Origin: Pseudomonas graminis
Lineage (GTDB): Bacteria; Pseudomonadota; Gammaproteobacteria; Pseudomonadales; Pseudomonadaceae
Length of the DNA: 64,000 nucleotides
NCBI RefSeq assembly: GCF_001705435.1
Contig: NZ_MDEN01000061.1
Span: forward strand, 1 to 64,000
Direction: 5' to 3'
The notes below the pieces were generated by a model. It searched no databases and was not told the origin of the DNA. It saw only the letters and a program-made list of their open reading frames with translations. This document shows, one piece after another, positions 1 to 10,116 of the stretch (positions are counted from its first letter, which is position 1; every line of letters begins with the position of its first letter). The position numbers and the translations under genes were made by a program.

Positions 1-192
1 CCGCATGGATGCGGCGAGAGCGCCGTCAGGACATGGATGTCCGTTCGGCGCGGGCCCACGGAGCGGGACCGGAGTGAGGGTATTCCGACGAAGGAGGAAC
101 CAAACCGAGAGCAAGCACCTTTGGTTACTTGGGGTGCTTTTCCAAGTAACTCGCCGAAGGCGAAACAGTCTGCCCCTAGGCAGACGCCCTTG
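1..192. repeat. Dispersed Pseudomonas repeat-like sequence
   Basis: This stretch does not look like a gene of its own. It holds short palindromes such as GGACATGGATGTCC and a run (about 95-160) that I recognise as a sequence found many times in Pseudomonas genomes and often over-annotated as the tail of small hypothetical proteins. Only one end is inside the window, so its true extent is unknown. The recognition is from memory; copy number cannot be seen here. Confidence 0.4.
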
Positions 193-224
193 ATCTTGAC
201 GTAGGAAGCCGCACCGCATACCCC

Positions 225-271
225 GGGGACAGATTAATTTACGGTGAAGCGCTGTAAATAAATCAGTCCCC
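225..271. repeat. Inverted repeat of the GGGGACAGATT type
   Basis: Two 18-base arms (225-242 and 254-271) pair at 16 of 18 positions around an 11-base loop. The arms start and end with GGGGAC/GTCCCC and have an AT-rich inside. Sequences of this type are scattered through many proteobacterial genomes and are often linked to REP-associated (IS200-like) transposases; no such transposase gene is in this window. It lies just after the norR stop codon and may also help end its transcript. Confidence 0.5.
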
Positions 272-292
272 TCTGGCCTTGATTTAAAGAAC

Positions 293-1849
<1,557 letters not shown>

Positions 1850-1888
1850 GAGAACTCCCGGTAACGGCATGGGAAGGGGGCAGTGGCG

Positions 1889-1901
1889 AGTCATTATGAC
1901 T
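1889..1901. promoter_or_regulatory. Candidate NorR binding site
   Basis: AGTCATTATGACT is a perfect 13-base palindrome that fits the GT-N7-AC core known for NorR enhancer sites. It sits 40 bases upstream of the norR start. Only one good copy is seen, whereas activated NorR promoters usually carry several. I find no convincing sigma54 promoter (GG-N10-GC) facing the divergent gene, so the site may serve autoregulation. Confidence 0.45.
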
Positions 1902-2169
1902 GCGATGCCAGTCGAAACGACAGCGCCGTCGCCAAGGCGGCTCCTGCCGGTCTGCAGGAAGCACGCTCGACACACATAGCCGTGAATCGCCTTATTAAAC
2001 ACGGCACTAAACCGTCATTACCGAGAAGTCATTAGTTGGTCGCCAATTCTCCGGCAGCGCTTGTGTAATAAATGAAAAACTGCCGCGCTCACTTTTCTCA
2101 AAAACTCGCTACTTAATTCTGACGCCACCTCGCCGACGTCACGCGCGGGGCCCTTTAATTTAAATGAAG

Positions 2170-2214
2170 TTGTGAACATCCGATTTTGTTTATAGTCAGC
2201 CGACCCCACAGGAG
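2170..2214 (+). promoter_or_regulatory. Possible promoter and RBS of the arabinose-lipid cluster
   Basis: In the 373-base gap between the divergent norR and UbiA-fusion genes (1850-2222), TTGTGA (2170) and TATAGT (2191) form a weak sigma70-like pair with a short 15-base spacer. A clear AGGAG (2210-2214) precedes the ATG at 2223 by eight bases. The gap is more AT-rich than the flanking genes. Apart from the NorR palindrome nothing else stands out in it. Confidence 0.35.
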
Positions 2215-2222
2215 CACTCACT

Positions 2223-3674
2223 ATGGCCAGAATTCAGGGACGAGTTCTTGAAACTTACCCTCCCTTGGTAGTTGATCTCGACGGCACGTTATTGCGCTCG
2301 GATTTGCTCATGGAGACGGCCATGGCGTTCATTCGCGGCCAGCCGCTGAAAACCCTGAAAATGCTGGGCTGGCTGTTCAAAGGCAAAGCCGCGCTGAAAG
2401 AAGGCCTGGCGCTGAGCACCGAAATAGACGTCTCCGTGCTGCCTTACGATCCGCAGATCATCGAAATGATCCAGCGCGAACGAGACACCGGCCGCATGGT
2501 GGTACTGGCCACGGCGAGTCATGTAAGCCTCGCCGAGCGAATCGCCGAACACTTGCAGTTATTCGATCTGGTGCTGGCGTCCAATACCCACCGCAACTTG
2601 TCCGGCCACAACAAACGTGACCTCTTAGTTGCTCACTTCGGCGAGGGGGGATTCGATTACATCGGCAACTCGAAAGATGACTTGCCCATATGGGATGTGT
2701 CCCGCCAGGCCTATGTGGTCAATCCCGACAGAGGCGTGGAAGCCCAAGTAAAAGCACAAGTCAGCGTCGAGCCGACTATCCGCAGCAACTCGCCGGGCCT
2801 TCGGGACTGGCGCAAGGCCCTGCGCTTGCACCAGTGGTTGAAAAACGCGCTGATCTTCGTGCCGCTATTGGCGTCCCATCGCCTGGCGCAGTTCGAGTTG
2901 ATGCGCGACGGCGTCATCGCGTTCCTTTGTTTCGGCCTGTGCGCCTCCAGCGTCTACATCCTCAATGACCTGCTGGACCTGTGCGACGACCGCCATCACA
3001 AAAGCAAATGCAACCGACCGTTCGCCAGTGGCCGCCTGTCGATCAAGACCGGGCTAGTGATGGTGCCGGCGCTGCTGGCGATGGCCTTCGGCGCCGCGAT
3101 GCTGCTGTTGCCGTGGCAGTTTTCAGCGGTGATGGCCGCCTACTACGGCCTGACCCTGACCTACTCGCTGAGACTCAAACGCCTGATGGCCTGGGACGTG
3201 ATCGCCCTGGCGATGCTCTACACCGCGCGAATCATCGCCGGCGTCGCGGCGTTCAGCCTCACTCTGACGTTCTGGATCCTCGCGTTCTCGATGTTCATTT
3301 TCCTCAGCCTGGCCATGGTCAAGCGTTACGCCGAGCTGCGCGATGCCCGCGCCCGGGAGATCAACACGTTGGCGAGGGGTCGCGGTTACCACCCCGGCGA
3401 CCTGGACATGATCGCCTCACTGGGAGCGTCGTCGGGTTACCTCGCGGTGATGGTCCTGGCGCTGTACATCCAGGACGCGAAAACCACTGAGCTGTACGTC
3501 ACCCCGCACATCATCTGGCTGGCCTGCCCGCTGCTGCTGTTCTGGGTGACGCGGGTGTGGATGCTGACCCATCGCGGGCAGATGAACGAAGACCCGGTGG
3601 TGTTCGCCATCCGCGACCGCACCAGTCAGCTGATCGGCGCGGCGTTTCTGATGATGTTCTGGATCGCCGCATGA
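2223..3674 (+). CDS. HAD phosphatase-UbiA prenyltransferase fusion, DPPR-synthase-like
   Basis: A 483-residue two-part protein. Residues 1-185 form a HAD hydrolase with DLDGT (18-22), an ATAS second motif (97-100) and GNSKDD (148-153). From about 200 on it is a UbiA-type membrane prenyltransferase with NDLLDLCDD (248-256), RPFASG and KRYAELRDA (367-375), motifs shared with mycobacterial decaprenyl-phosphate phosphoribosyltransferase Rv3806c. The inferred reaction is transfer of 5-phosphoribose from PRPP to polyprenyl phosphate, with the fused HAD domain removing the 5-phosphate. It is the first gene of a cluster and overlaps the DprE1-like gene by four bases. Plain quinone or haem prenyl transfer is less likely because of the neighbours. 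Confidence 0.8.
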   Translation: MARIQGRVLETYPPLVVDLDGTLLRSDLLMETAMAFIRGQPLKTLKMLGWLFKGKAALKEGLALSTEIDVSVLPYDPQIIEMIQRERDTGRMVVLATASHVSLAERIAEHLQLFDLVLASNTHRNLSGHNKRDLLVAHFGEGGFDYIGNSKDDLPIWDVSRQAYVVNPDRGVEAQVKAQVSVEPTIRSNSPGLRDWRKALRLHQWLKNALIFVPLLASHRLAQFELMRDGVIAFLCFGLCASSVYILNDLLDLCDDRHHKSKCNRPFASGRLSIKTGLVMVPALLAMAFGAAMLLLPWQFSAVMAAYYGLTLTYSLRLKRLMAWDVIALAMLYTARIIAGVAAFSLTLTFWILAFSMFIFLSLAMVKRYAELRDARAREINTLARGRGYHPGDLDMIASLGASSGYLAVMVLALYIQDAKTTELYVTPHIIWLACPLLLFWVTRVWMLTHRGQMNEDPVVFAIRDRTSQLIGAAFLMMFWIAA

Positions 3675-4987
3675 GCACGCCGTTGTATTCCTGGGGACGT
3701 TTCCCCCGTCGTCCGCAACGCGGTCATGGCTGTGTGTGGCTCGACGAATTGCCTGCGCAGATGGACCGCGTGATCGGCGCCCACCGCAGCAGCCTGCCCT
3801 ACGGCAACGGCCGCAGTTACGGCGACAGTTGCCTGGCGGCCAGCGATGAGGTGCTGCACATGCGCTCGCTGGACCGGCTGATCGAGGCCGACTGGAGCAC
3901 CGGCGTGATCAAGGCCGAGGCCGGCATCACCCTGGCGGAAGTGCTGGCCGTGGCCATCCCCCAAGGCTGGTTTTTGCCAGTGACGCCCGGGACCCAGTTC
4001 GCCACCCTCGGCGGCGCCATCGCCAACGACGTTCACGGCAAAAACCATCATGTGCGCGGCACCTTTGGCCGCTACCTGCTGAGCTTCGGCCTGTTGCGCC
4101 ACGGCGAGCCGGAGGTGATCTGCTCGCCTGAAGATCATCCAGCCCTGTTCGCCGCGAGCATCGGCGGGCTCGGCCTGACCGGGGTCATTCACTGGGCGCA
4201 GATCCAGTTGATGCCGATCCGCGCCAGCCAGATCGACACCACCACGGTGCGCTTCGCCAATCTGGCCGAGTTTTTTGCGCTGTCGGCCGAGCTGGACGCG
4301 CGTCATGAGTACAGCGTTGCCTGGGTCGACTGCCTGGCCAAGGGCGCCGAGACCGGACGCGGGGTGTTCATCGTCGGCGATCACGCGCAGTACGGCTCCC
4401 TTGACGTCGGTCAGCGCAAGAAACTCAGCGTGCCCCTGACGCCGCCGGTGTCGCTGATCAACACAGTCTCCCTCAGCGCCTTCAACAGCCTGTACTGGCG
4501 CCTGCACACCCGCCAGCGCAAGCAGGGCCGCAACGCCTACGAACCGTTCTTCTACCCCCTCGACCGGATCCTGCACTGGAACCGGATTTATGGCCGCCGG
4601 GGGTTTCAGCAATACCAGTGCGTCGTGCCTGCGGCGAATGCCGAAGCGGCCATGGGCGAACTGCTGCGCACCATTGCCGACGCCGGCCAGGGGTCGTTCC
4701 TTGCCGTGCTCAAGCGCTGTGGCGATATAGCCTCGCCGGGGCTGCTGTCGTTCCCCCTGGAAGGCACCTCCCTGGCGCTGGATTTTGCCCAGAGCGAGGC
4801 GCTGGAGAACGTGTTGTTCCCGCGTCTGGACGACATTGTTCGCGCCGCTGGCGGGCGCTTGTACCCGGCCAAGGACGCCCACATGAGCGGTGCCGATTTC
4901 CGGCGGGCCTACCCCGCCTGGGAGCAGTTGGAAGCGCTGCGCGATCCCTCTTTGATGTCCCGTTTCTGGAGCCGTGTGATCCTATGA
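3671..4987 (+). CDS. DprE1-like FAD-dependent oxidase of polyprenyl-phosphoryl ribose
   Basis: A 438-residue FAD-linked oxidase of the vanillyl-alcohol-oxidase fold. PYGNGRSYGD (43-52) and TPGTQFATLGGAIANDVHGK (105-124) line the flavin site, and LYPAKD (398-403) carries the lysine equivalent to DprE1 Lys418. In mycobacteria DprE1 oxidises the 2' hydroxyl of decaprenylphosphoryl ribose, the first half of its epimerisation to arabinose. The residue matching DprE1 Cys387, the target of benzothiazinone drugs, appears to be Ala369. The gene overlaps both neighbours by four bases (ATGA), which implies translational coupling with the UbiA fusion and the DprE2-like reductase. Confidence 0.85.
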   Translation: MSTPLYSWGRFPRRPQRGHGCVWLDELPAQMDRVIGAHRSSLPYGNGRSYGDSCLAASDEVLHMRSLDRLIEADWSTGVIKAEAGITLAEVLAVAIPQGWFLPVTPGTQFATLGGAIANDVHGKNHHVRGTFGRYLLSFGLLRHGEPEVICSPEDHPALFAASIGGLGLTGVIHWAQIQLMPIRASQIDTTTVRFANLAEFFALSAELDARHEYSVAWVDCLAKGAETGRGVFIVGDHAQYGSLDVGQRKKLSVPLTPPVSLINTVSLSAFNSLYWRLHTRQRKQGRNAYEPFFYPLDRILHWNRIYGRRGFQQYQCVVPAANAEAAMGELLRTIADAGQGSFLAVLKRCGDIASPGLLSFPLEGTSLALDFAQSEALENVLFPRLDDIVRAAGGRLYPAKDAHMSGADFRRAYPAWEQLEALRDPSLMSRFWSRVIL

Positions 4988-5736
4988 AAACTGCAGTGAA
5001 GAAAGTCCTGATCATCGGCGCCACCTCCGCCATCGCCAGCGCGTGCGCACGGTTGTGGGCCACGGAAGGCAGCGATTTTTTCCTGGTGGCGCGCAACGTC
5101 GAGAAGCTGCAGCAGACCGCCGCCGACCTCAAGGCGCGCGGAGCGACCCACGTCACGCTGCACGAGATGGACGCCAACGACATCGAGGCGCATCCGCTGA
5201 TGATGGGCCGCTGTCTGACTGCGCTGGGACAGATCGACATCGCCCTGATCGCCCACGGCACGCTGCCCGATCAGAAGGCCTGTGAGCGCGACGTGCACCT
5301 GGCGCTGAAGGAATTCGCCAACAACTGCACCTCGGTGATCGCCCTGCTCACGGTGCTGGCGATGCAGTTCGAAACCCAGCGCTGCGGCAGTCTGGCGATC
5401 ATTTCTTCGGTAGCGGCTGACCGGGGTCGCCCTTCCAATTACCTCTACGGCAGCGCCAAGGCGGCGGTGTCGACCTACTGCGAAGGCTTGCAGGCGCGGC
5501 TGTTCAAAGTCGGCGTGCACGTCACCACCATCAAACCGGGCTTTGTCGACACGCCGATGACCCAGGGGCTGTCGTTGCCGGCGGCCCTGCTGGCACAACC
5601 GGCGCAGGTCGCCCAGCGCATCGTCAAAGGCATCGCCAACAAGGTGCCGACGCTCTACGCACCGGGTTTCTGGGCGCTGATCATGCTGGTCATTCGTTCG
5701 ATCCCGCAGCCGGTGTTCAAGAGGCTGAACCTGTGA
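4984..5736 (+). CDS. DprE2-like short-chain dehydrogenase/reductase
   Basis: A 250-residue classical-type SDR. The nucleotide loop reads IIGATSAIA near residue 11, and the catalytic pair appears as IISSVAADRGRPSNYLYGSAK (Ser, then Tyr-X3-Lys). In the mycobacterial pathway DprE2 reduces the 2'-keto sugar lipid made by DprE1 to give polyprenylphosphoryl arabinose. Position directly after the DprE1-like gene, with a four-base overlap, supports that role. The C-terminal part has a hydrophobic helix (FWALIMLVIRSI) that could hold it at the membrane. Sequence alone would only say SDR; the specific role is inferred from context. Confidence 0.8.
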   Translation: MKTAVKKVLIIGATSAIASACARLWATEGSDFFLVARNVEKLQQTAADLKARGATHVTLHEMDANDIEAHPLMMGRCLTALGQIDIALIAHGTLPDQKACERDVHLALKEFANNCTSVIALLTVLAMQFETQRCGSLAIISSVAADRGRPSNYLYGSAKAAVSTYCEGLQARLFKVGVHVTTIKPGFVDTPMTQGLSLPAALLAQPAQVAQRIVKGIANKVPTLYAPGFWALIMLVIRSIPQPVFKRLNL

Positions 5737-6719
5737 GCGAAGCGGTGCCCGAGACTTCGCACCTGTCCGGCTGGCGCTACCGCGCGGTGGTGCTGTCGGT
5801 GGTCGGCTCGGCGTTGGGCTATCTCGGCTTTTCGCTGTGGGGCGGCTGGCAGGCAGTGGGCGCTGCGGTGAGCGAGGTCGGGCTGGTGGGCATTGTCATC
5901 GCGCTGCTCATGTCATCGGTCAACTACGGCCTGCGCTTTGTGCGTTGGCAGACCTACCTGAAAGTGCTCGGCCATCCCATGCCGTGGCGGCCGAGCCTGA
6001 ACATTTATCTGGCCGGCTTTGCCCTGACCACCACGCCAGGCAAGGCCGGAGAAGCGTTGCGCGGCGTGCTGCTGAAACGCTGGGGCGTGCCCTACCCGCA
6101 GAGTTTCGCGGCGTTTTTCAGCGAGCGGCTGTCGGACCTGTTCGCGGTGGTCTTGCTGACCCTGTTCGGCCTGTCGCTGTACCCCCAGGCGTGGCCGATG
6201 ATCGTGGTCGGCGTGGCGCTGGTGGCGGTCGGGCTGGTGGTGCTGTCGCAACGTCGCCTGCTTGAGCGGATCACCGACAAGGTGCCTGTGGGTGGCGGCA
6301 AGGTGCTCGGGCTGCTGCGCCATCTGCTGCAAGTGATGGTGCATGCGCAGCAATGCCATCGTCTGCGACTGATGCTCGGGCTGACCGCATTGAGCGTGGT
6401 CGCCTGGAGCGCCGAAGCCCTGGCGTTCGACTGGATTCTGAAATGGATGGGCGCGGATATCCCGCTGACGTTCGCGGTGTTTGTCTACGCCCTGGCAATG
6501 CTGGCCGGCGCAGTGAGTTTCATGCCTGGTGGACTGGGCGGCGCGGAGGCGGTGATGGTCGGCCTGCTGGTCTGGAAAGGCATGGACAGCGCCGACGCCG
6601 TGGCCGCCACCGTGCTGATTCGTCTGGCCACGCTGTGGTTCGCCGTGGCCATCGGCGCGGTGATGCTGATCAGGCTCAAAAGCGAGGCTGCGACGCCTCA
6701 GGCTCAACCGGTTCAATAA
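5733..6719 (+). CDS. YbhN/UPF0104-family membrane protein (flippase-like)
   Basis: A 328-residue integral membrane protein with about eight hydrophobic segments, beginning with a GTG that overlaps the SDR stop. It carries family features of the lysylphosphatidylglycerol-synthase membrane region (PF03706): [27 protein letters not shown] and [11 protein letters not shown]. Such proteins often sit beside glycosyltransferases and have been suggested to move or handle lipid-linked sugars. Here it could flip the arabinosyl lipid to the periplasm. That is inference; no member of this exact type is known to me with proven transport. Confidence 0.75.
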   Translation: MSEAVPETSHLSGWRYRAVVLSVVGSALGYLGFSLWGGWQAVGAAVSEVGLVGIVIALLMSSVNYGLRFVRWQTYLKVLGHPMPWRPSLNIYLAGFALTTTPGKAGEALRGVLLKRWGVPYPQSFAAFFSERLSDLFAVVLLTLFGLSLYPQAWPMIVVGVALVAVGLVVLSQRRLLERITDKVPVGGGKVLGLLRHLLQVMVHAQQCHRLRLMLGLTALSVVAWSAEALAFDWILKWMGADIPLTFAVFVYALAMLAGAVSFMPGGLGGAEAVMVGLLVWKGMDSADAVAATVLIRLATLWFAVAIGAVMLIRLKSEAATPQAQPVQ

Positions 6720-6757
6720 CGCTTTTCGACGGGATTAAAGGGACAGGAGTGCAAGTC

Positions 6758-8242
6758 ATGGTGGCAGCAGTACGTTATCGAGCGTTATTCGGCATTCCCC
6801 TGTTGCTGGCGGTGGCCGCCGTGGTCTGGAGCTTTCTGGCCTCCAGCGGCCCGATTCAATGGATGGACAACGGCATCTTCATCGCAGACGCCTCGGAGGG
6901 TCGCTATTTCAGCGACACCCTCGGCCCGCTGGATCACCCGTTGTACCTGTTCGTGACCACGGCGCTGTTCGCTCACTTCGGCCCGCTGGTGCTGAGTTTC
7001 ATGAACTCGATGCTGCTGATCCCGCTGGGCTGGGCGATCTTTCGTCTGGCCAAAGGCGTCGGCGCGACGTCGCAGCAGGCCTTGCTGGCGATTGCCGCGG
7101 CGGTGTTGTGCCATTGCGTGTTCTGGGTCTCGACCAAAGCCGAGGTTTATCTGCTGCACACGCTGCTGGTAACCCTGGCCTACATGGTGCATTTTCGCGA
7201 TAAATCGCGCTTGGGCCTGCTCACCGCGCTGTTCGTCATCGGCATCCTCACCGGCCTCGCCGCCGCCATTCACCAACTGACGTTCATCGTGCTGTTCCCG
7301 CTCTACGTGCAGCTGGTCTGGCAGCACAGGGCGCGGGTGCTGTTGACGATCCCGGGGTTTGTGCTGGGCTTTGCGGTGGCGATCCCCGGTATTTTGCAGG
7401 AGCTGCAAAACGGCTTGAGCCTGATCGACATCGGCCACCGTTACCTGATTGGCATCCCCGACAAGACCACGGAACAGAGCTGGCAGGGTTCGCTGTTTCG
7501 CTTCGACGACATGTGGCACGAGAAGAACTCGGTGGTGCTGCTGATGCTTTCCCTGCTCGGCCCGCAACTGGTGGCGCTGGTGCTGTTCCCGAAAAGCCGG
7601 CGGCTGCGGCTGCTGTGGTGCGCGGCGGTGCTGAACTTCCTCTTCGCCGTGTCATACAACGTCACCGACCGCTTCACGTTTTTTCTGCCTGGCGCGGTGC
7701 TGCTGAGCATCATCGGCGTGATCCATGTGCAGGCGTGGCTGGCGCGGCACAATGCCGCCGTTGTCGCCTATGCCCTGCCCCTCAGCGGCCCGGTGACCCT
7801 TCTGACGGTGTACGCGATTTACGCCAGCGGTGTCGTTGCGCTGCCCACCCACAAGGAAGCGCTGCCTTTCCGTGACGATATCCATTACTTCATGGCGCCG
7901 TACCTGCGCGATCGTTCGGCGGAGGCGTTCGTGCACAGTTACGAACAATCAGCTCCCCTAGGCGCGCTGATTGTTGCGGACTGGACGCCCAACGGCGCAT
8001 TGCGTTCGGCGCAAGCCAGCGGCCTGCTCAAAGGACGAACCGTGGCGCTGTGCGAAGGCGCAAAAAACATCGAGTCGTACTTGAACGGCCCGGGTGCCTT
8101 CCTGGCGCGGACCAGTTACTGCTCGAGCATCTCGGATCGCTTTGATCTGCAGACGTTGGCGGTGGGGTACGAATTGCGCGCGAAAAAAGCGGACGGGCAA
8201 AGCAGCCCAAACGTGCTCGTGAATCCACTGAGAGGCGGATGA
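6758..8242 (+). CDS. DUF2723-like GT-C membrane glycosyltransferase
   Basis: A 494-residue protein with roughly ten membrane segments. After the first helix comes a loop with Asp37 (WMDNG) and, further on, [13 protein letters not shown]; then [13 protein letters not shown]. These resemble the acidic loop, HP-x-Y and AEVY-LH hallmarks of DUF2723 proteins, which belong to the GT-C group that uses polyprenyl-phosphate sugars on the outer membrane face. The start at 6758 has AGGAG eight bases upstream; the gene follows the YbhN-like one after 38 bases. In this cluster the obvious donor would be polyprenylphosphoryl arabinose. The acceptor is unknown. Confidence 0.7.
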   Translation: MVAAVRYRALFGIPLLLAVAAVVWSFLASSGPIQWMDNGIFIADASEGRYFSDTLGPLDHPLYLFVTTALFAHFGPLVLSFMNSMLLIPLGWAIFRLAKGVGATSQQALLAIAAAVLCHCVFWVSTKAEVYLLHTLLVTLAYMVHFRDKSRLGLLTALFVIGILTGLAAAIHQLTFIVLFPLYVQLVWQHRARVLLTIPGFVLGFAVAIPGILQELQNGLSLIDIGHRYLIGIPDKTTEQSWQGSLFRFDDMWHEKNSVVLLMLSLLGPQLVALVLFPKSRRLRLLWCAAVLNFLFAVSYNVTDRFTFFLPGAVLLSIIGVIHVQAWLARHNAAVVAYALPLSGPVTLLTVYAIYASGVVALPTHKEALPFRDDIHYFMAPYLRDRSAEAFVHSYEQSAPLGALIVADWTPNGALRSAQASGLLKGRTVALCEGAKNIESYLNGPGAFLARTSYCSSISDRFDLQTLAVGYELRAKKADGQSSPNVLVNPLRGG

Positions 8243-8320
8243 CCGTCCGTCGGATCGAATGCACCTCTTGCGTTGGCGGGTTGACCAATAGGTATCCATG
8301 ACAACAAAGGGATTCACATC

Positions 8321-8635
8321 ATGATCAAGACTAAATTGACTGCCCTGACACTCGCTGGCCTGATGGCTGTTGCTACTGGCTCCGCGTTCGCTGGTTCCAC
8401 CGGCCCAACCGATCCGATCGACAAGAATGGCCCGAAGCCAAGCACCTCGACCAGCGGTCAAAACAACGACGGCAGCTCCCCAGGCACGTCGACCCCAGGC
8501 ACCAAAGGCATGGGCAGCACCAACGGCACCAACCGTGGTGACGCTGACGGCGGCGGCATGACCAATGGCAGCGGCATGGGCGGCAGCGGCGGCGGTACCG
8601 GTGGTGGCGCGAGCGGTTCCAGCGGCAGCAAGTAA
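8321..8635 (+). CDS. Small secreted Ser/Thr/Gly-rich protein
   Basis: A 104-residue protein with a clear signal peptide (positive start, hydrophobic core, probable cut after GSAFA near residue 24). The mature 80 residues are low in complexity: Ser, Thr, Gly, Asn and Pro dominate, with no large hydrophobic residues, so it is probably unfolded. No cysteines. A strong terminator follows. It begins 78 bases after the GT-C gene on the same strand. Function unknown; the composition is typical of O-glycosylated proteins, so it is a possible acceptor of the neighbouring glycosyltransferase. Confidence 0.7.
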   Translation: MIKTKLTALTLAGLMAVATGSAFAGSTGPTDPIDKNGPKPSTSTSGQNNDGSSPGTSTPGTKGMGSTNGTNRGDADGGGMTNGSGMGGSGGGTGGGASGSSGSK

Positions 8636-8698
8636 ATCGCTGTGCTGACCGTGTGCCTCTGAGCGAGCTTAGCGCCGAGGCAGCACTGAATACGATGA

Positions 8699-8726
8699 AG
8701 GGCCGAATAAGATTCGGCCCTTTTTT
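8699..8726 (+). terminator. Rho-independent terminator after the small secreted protein
   Basis: A perfect ten-base stem (AGGGCCGAAT with ATTCGGCCCT) and three-base loop are followed by six T. It closes the 2223-8635 gene group. Confidence 0.9.
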
Positions 8727-8795
8727 CGTTTCTGGTTTTATTCCCGGGAAAGGCCGACCTCCTCACGCCACTGCCCAAATGTCATCAAGGGTGGA

Positions 8796-8875
8796 CCACC
8801 CGGCCTCTTCCCGGCTGAAGCCGGTCATCCGATGGAATTGCGGCATTCCGCAGGACTGCTTTAGGCGGGAAAGCG
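8796..8875. repeat. REP pair, second copy degenerate
   Basis: The first copy (about 8796-8830) contains TTCCCGGCTGAAGCCGGT, the standard REP palindrome seen again at 41640-41851. The second (about 8853-8875) is in opposite orientation with several changes (GCTTTAGGCGGGAAAGCG). Together with the terminator at 8699-8726 this accounts for most of the 361-base gap 8636-8996; nothing else is seen in the remainder. Confidence 0.7.
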
Positions 8876-8996
8876 TATGACTTTTCATTGCAAAACCCGA
8901 GGAGAAACACGGGCCTAAATTTTCCGCCGTCGCTGTCGATACGCTATTTGTAGAGCCCCAATAGCGGGTTGGACCCGATCAGTGAAAGGCAAAAGC

Positions 8997-9263
8997 ATGT
9001 ACACAAACATTTTTCTGCTGGTAGAGCATGGCCGCGATCAAGGTGAAGTATCTGTTTTGGGCTGGTTCGATGACGAACGCGCCGCGCAGGACACCGCCGA
9101 GGCCATGGAGTGGAAAGCGTATCGCGACGAAGCCAAACGTCATCATCAATGGTCGAGCCAGCCGTTGCTGCCGCCGGACCAGACGGCCCATCGACGGTTC
9201 TGGGTCAAAGGCATCTCGAAATTCAGCCACACCCCGGCGCCCCGTTCGTGGGCGGTGCATTGA
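8997..9263 (+). CDS. Hypothetical small protein
   Basis: An 88-residue protein, probably soluble, with no signal peptide or membrane segment. It starts MYTNIFLLVEHGRDQGE; an in-frame GTG five codons earlier is possible. Residues 20-45 are acidic and helix-prone, and the C-terminal half is rich in His, Pro and Trp. I do not recognise the family. It stands alone between a REP pair and a convergent nitrilase gene. Codon use is like the neighbours, so it is likely real. Confidence 0.5.
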   Translation: MYTNIFLLVEHGRDQGEVSVLGWFDDERAAQDTAEAMEWKAYRDEAKRHHQWSSQPLLPPDQTAHRRFWVKGISKFSHTPAPRSWAVH

Positions 9264-9354
9264 TCTCTGTTGAGCAGAAACTCAGCGCAGCGGGCACCGC
9301 CGAGGTGCCCTGCTACTTGTAATTGCCCGACGCTGGCTTGTCAGCAGAACTGAT

Positions 9355-10116
9355 TCAAGACAGAGTCGGTCGCTCGACAACCTCGCCCTCCCACACGCCT
9401 TCATGCCGACGGGCAATCACCAGGCAGTCGCCCGTACCCGTCGCGCTTACCACCCGCTCACCTCTGGGTGACCAAAATGCGCTGCGTCCCGCGCAGGCCC
9501 AGCCTCCCGACGGTCCGCCATGGTTGGCCATCAACACGCCCATCGAATGCGCACAGGCATAGCTCTGCAGCAATTCAGCGTCTCGCGCATAGCCTTCTTC
9601 GCTGATCAAGACGCTGCTGGCGTACAGACTGGCGCCAACTTGCGCCGCTGCCTGGGCGTGGCTGGCGTGGGTAAAATCCGCACAGACCGACAGCGCAATG
9701 CGCTCGGCGCCGATATCCACCAGCGCACCGCCCTCCCCGCCACTGAAAACCGCCTCTTCTCCCGAATGAAGATGCTGCTTGGTGTAGACCGACTGCGATC
9801 CATTGGCGGCCATCACCAGTGCGCCAATCAAGATGATTTCGCTGCCGGGTTGACGCAGTGGCAGCCCCACCACGGTGGTCATCCCTGACTGCGACGCGAG
9901 CTCACGCAGCGGTTGCAAACACTCGGCGTCAGGTGTCTGAGCGAGTTCGCGCGCGAGGAACGGCTCGTAGCCGGTCAAGGACAACTCGGGGAACAGCAGA
10001 AACTGAACGCCATGCTCGACCGCGCGGCGCATGGTGTGAAGATGCCGGTCGATGTTGACGTTGATGTCACCGGCGACCGAGCAGTATTGAGCAGCACATA
10101 TCACGAGGTTTGTCAT
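9355..10116 (-). CDS. Carbon-nitrogen hydrolase (nitrilase superfamily)
   Basis: A 253-residue member of the nitrilase/amidase superfamily, near the usual size of 250-280. The catalytic triad is visible: Glu in FPELSLTGYEP (about residue 43), Lys in YTKQHLH (about 112) and Cys in SVCADFTH (about 144). Members hydrolyse amides such as omega-amidase substrates or carbamoyl groups. The precise substrate cannot be told from these motifs, and no pathway neighbour helps: the flanking genes are an EAL protein and a small hypothetical. Confidence 0.8.
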   Translation of the reverse strand: MTNLVICAAQYCSVAGDINVNIDRHLHTMRRAVEHGVQFLLFPELSLTGYEPFLARELAQTPDAECLQPLRELASQSGMTTVVGLPLRQPGSEIILIGALVMAANGSQSVYTKQHLHSGEEAVFSGGEGGALVDIGAERIALSVCADFTHASHAQAAAQVGASLYASSVLISEEGYARDAELLQSYACAHSMGVLMANHGGPSGGWACAGRSAFWSPRGERVVSATGTGDCLVIARRHEGVWEGEVVERPTLS

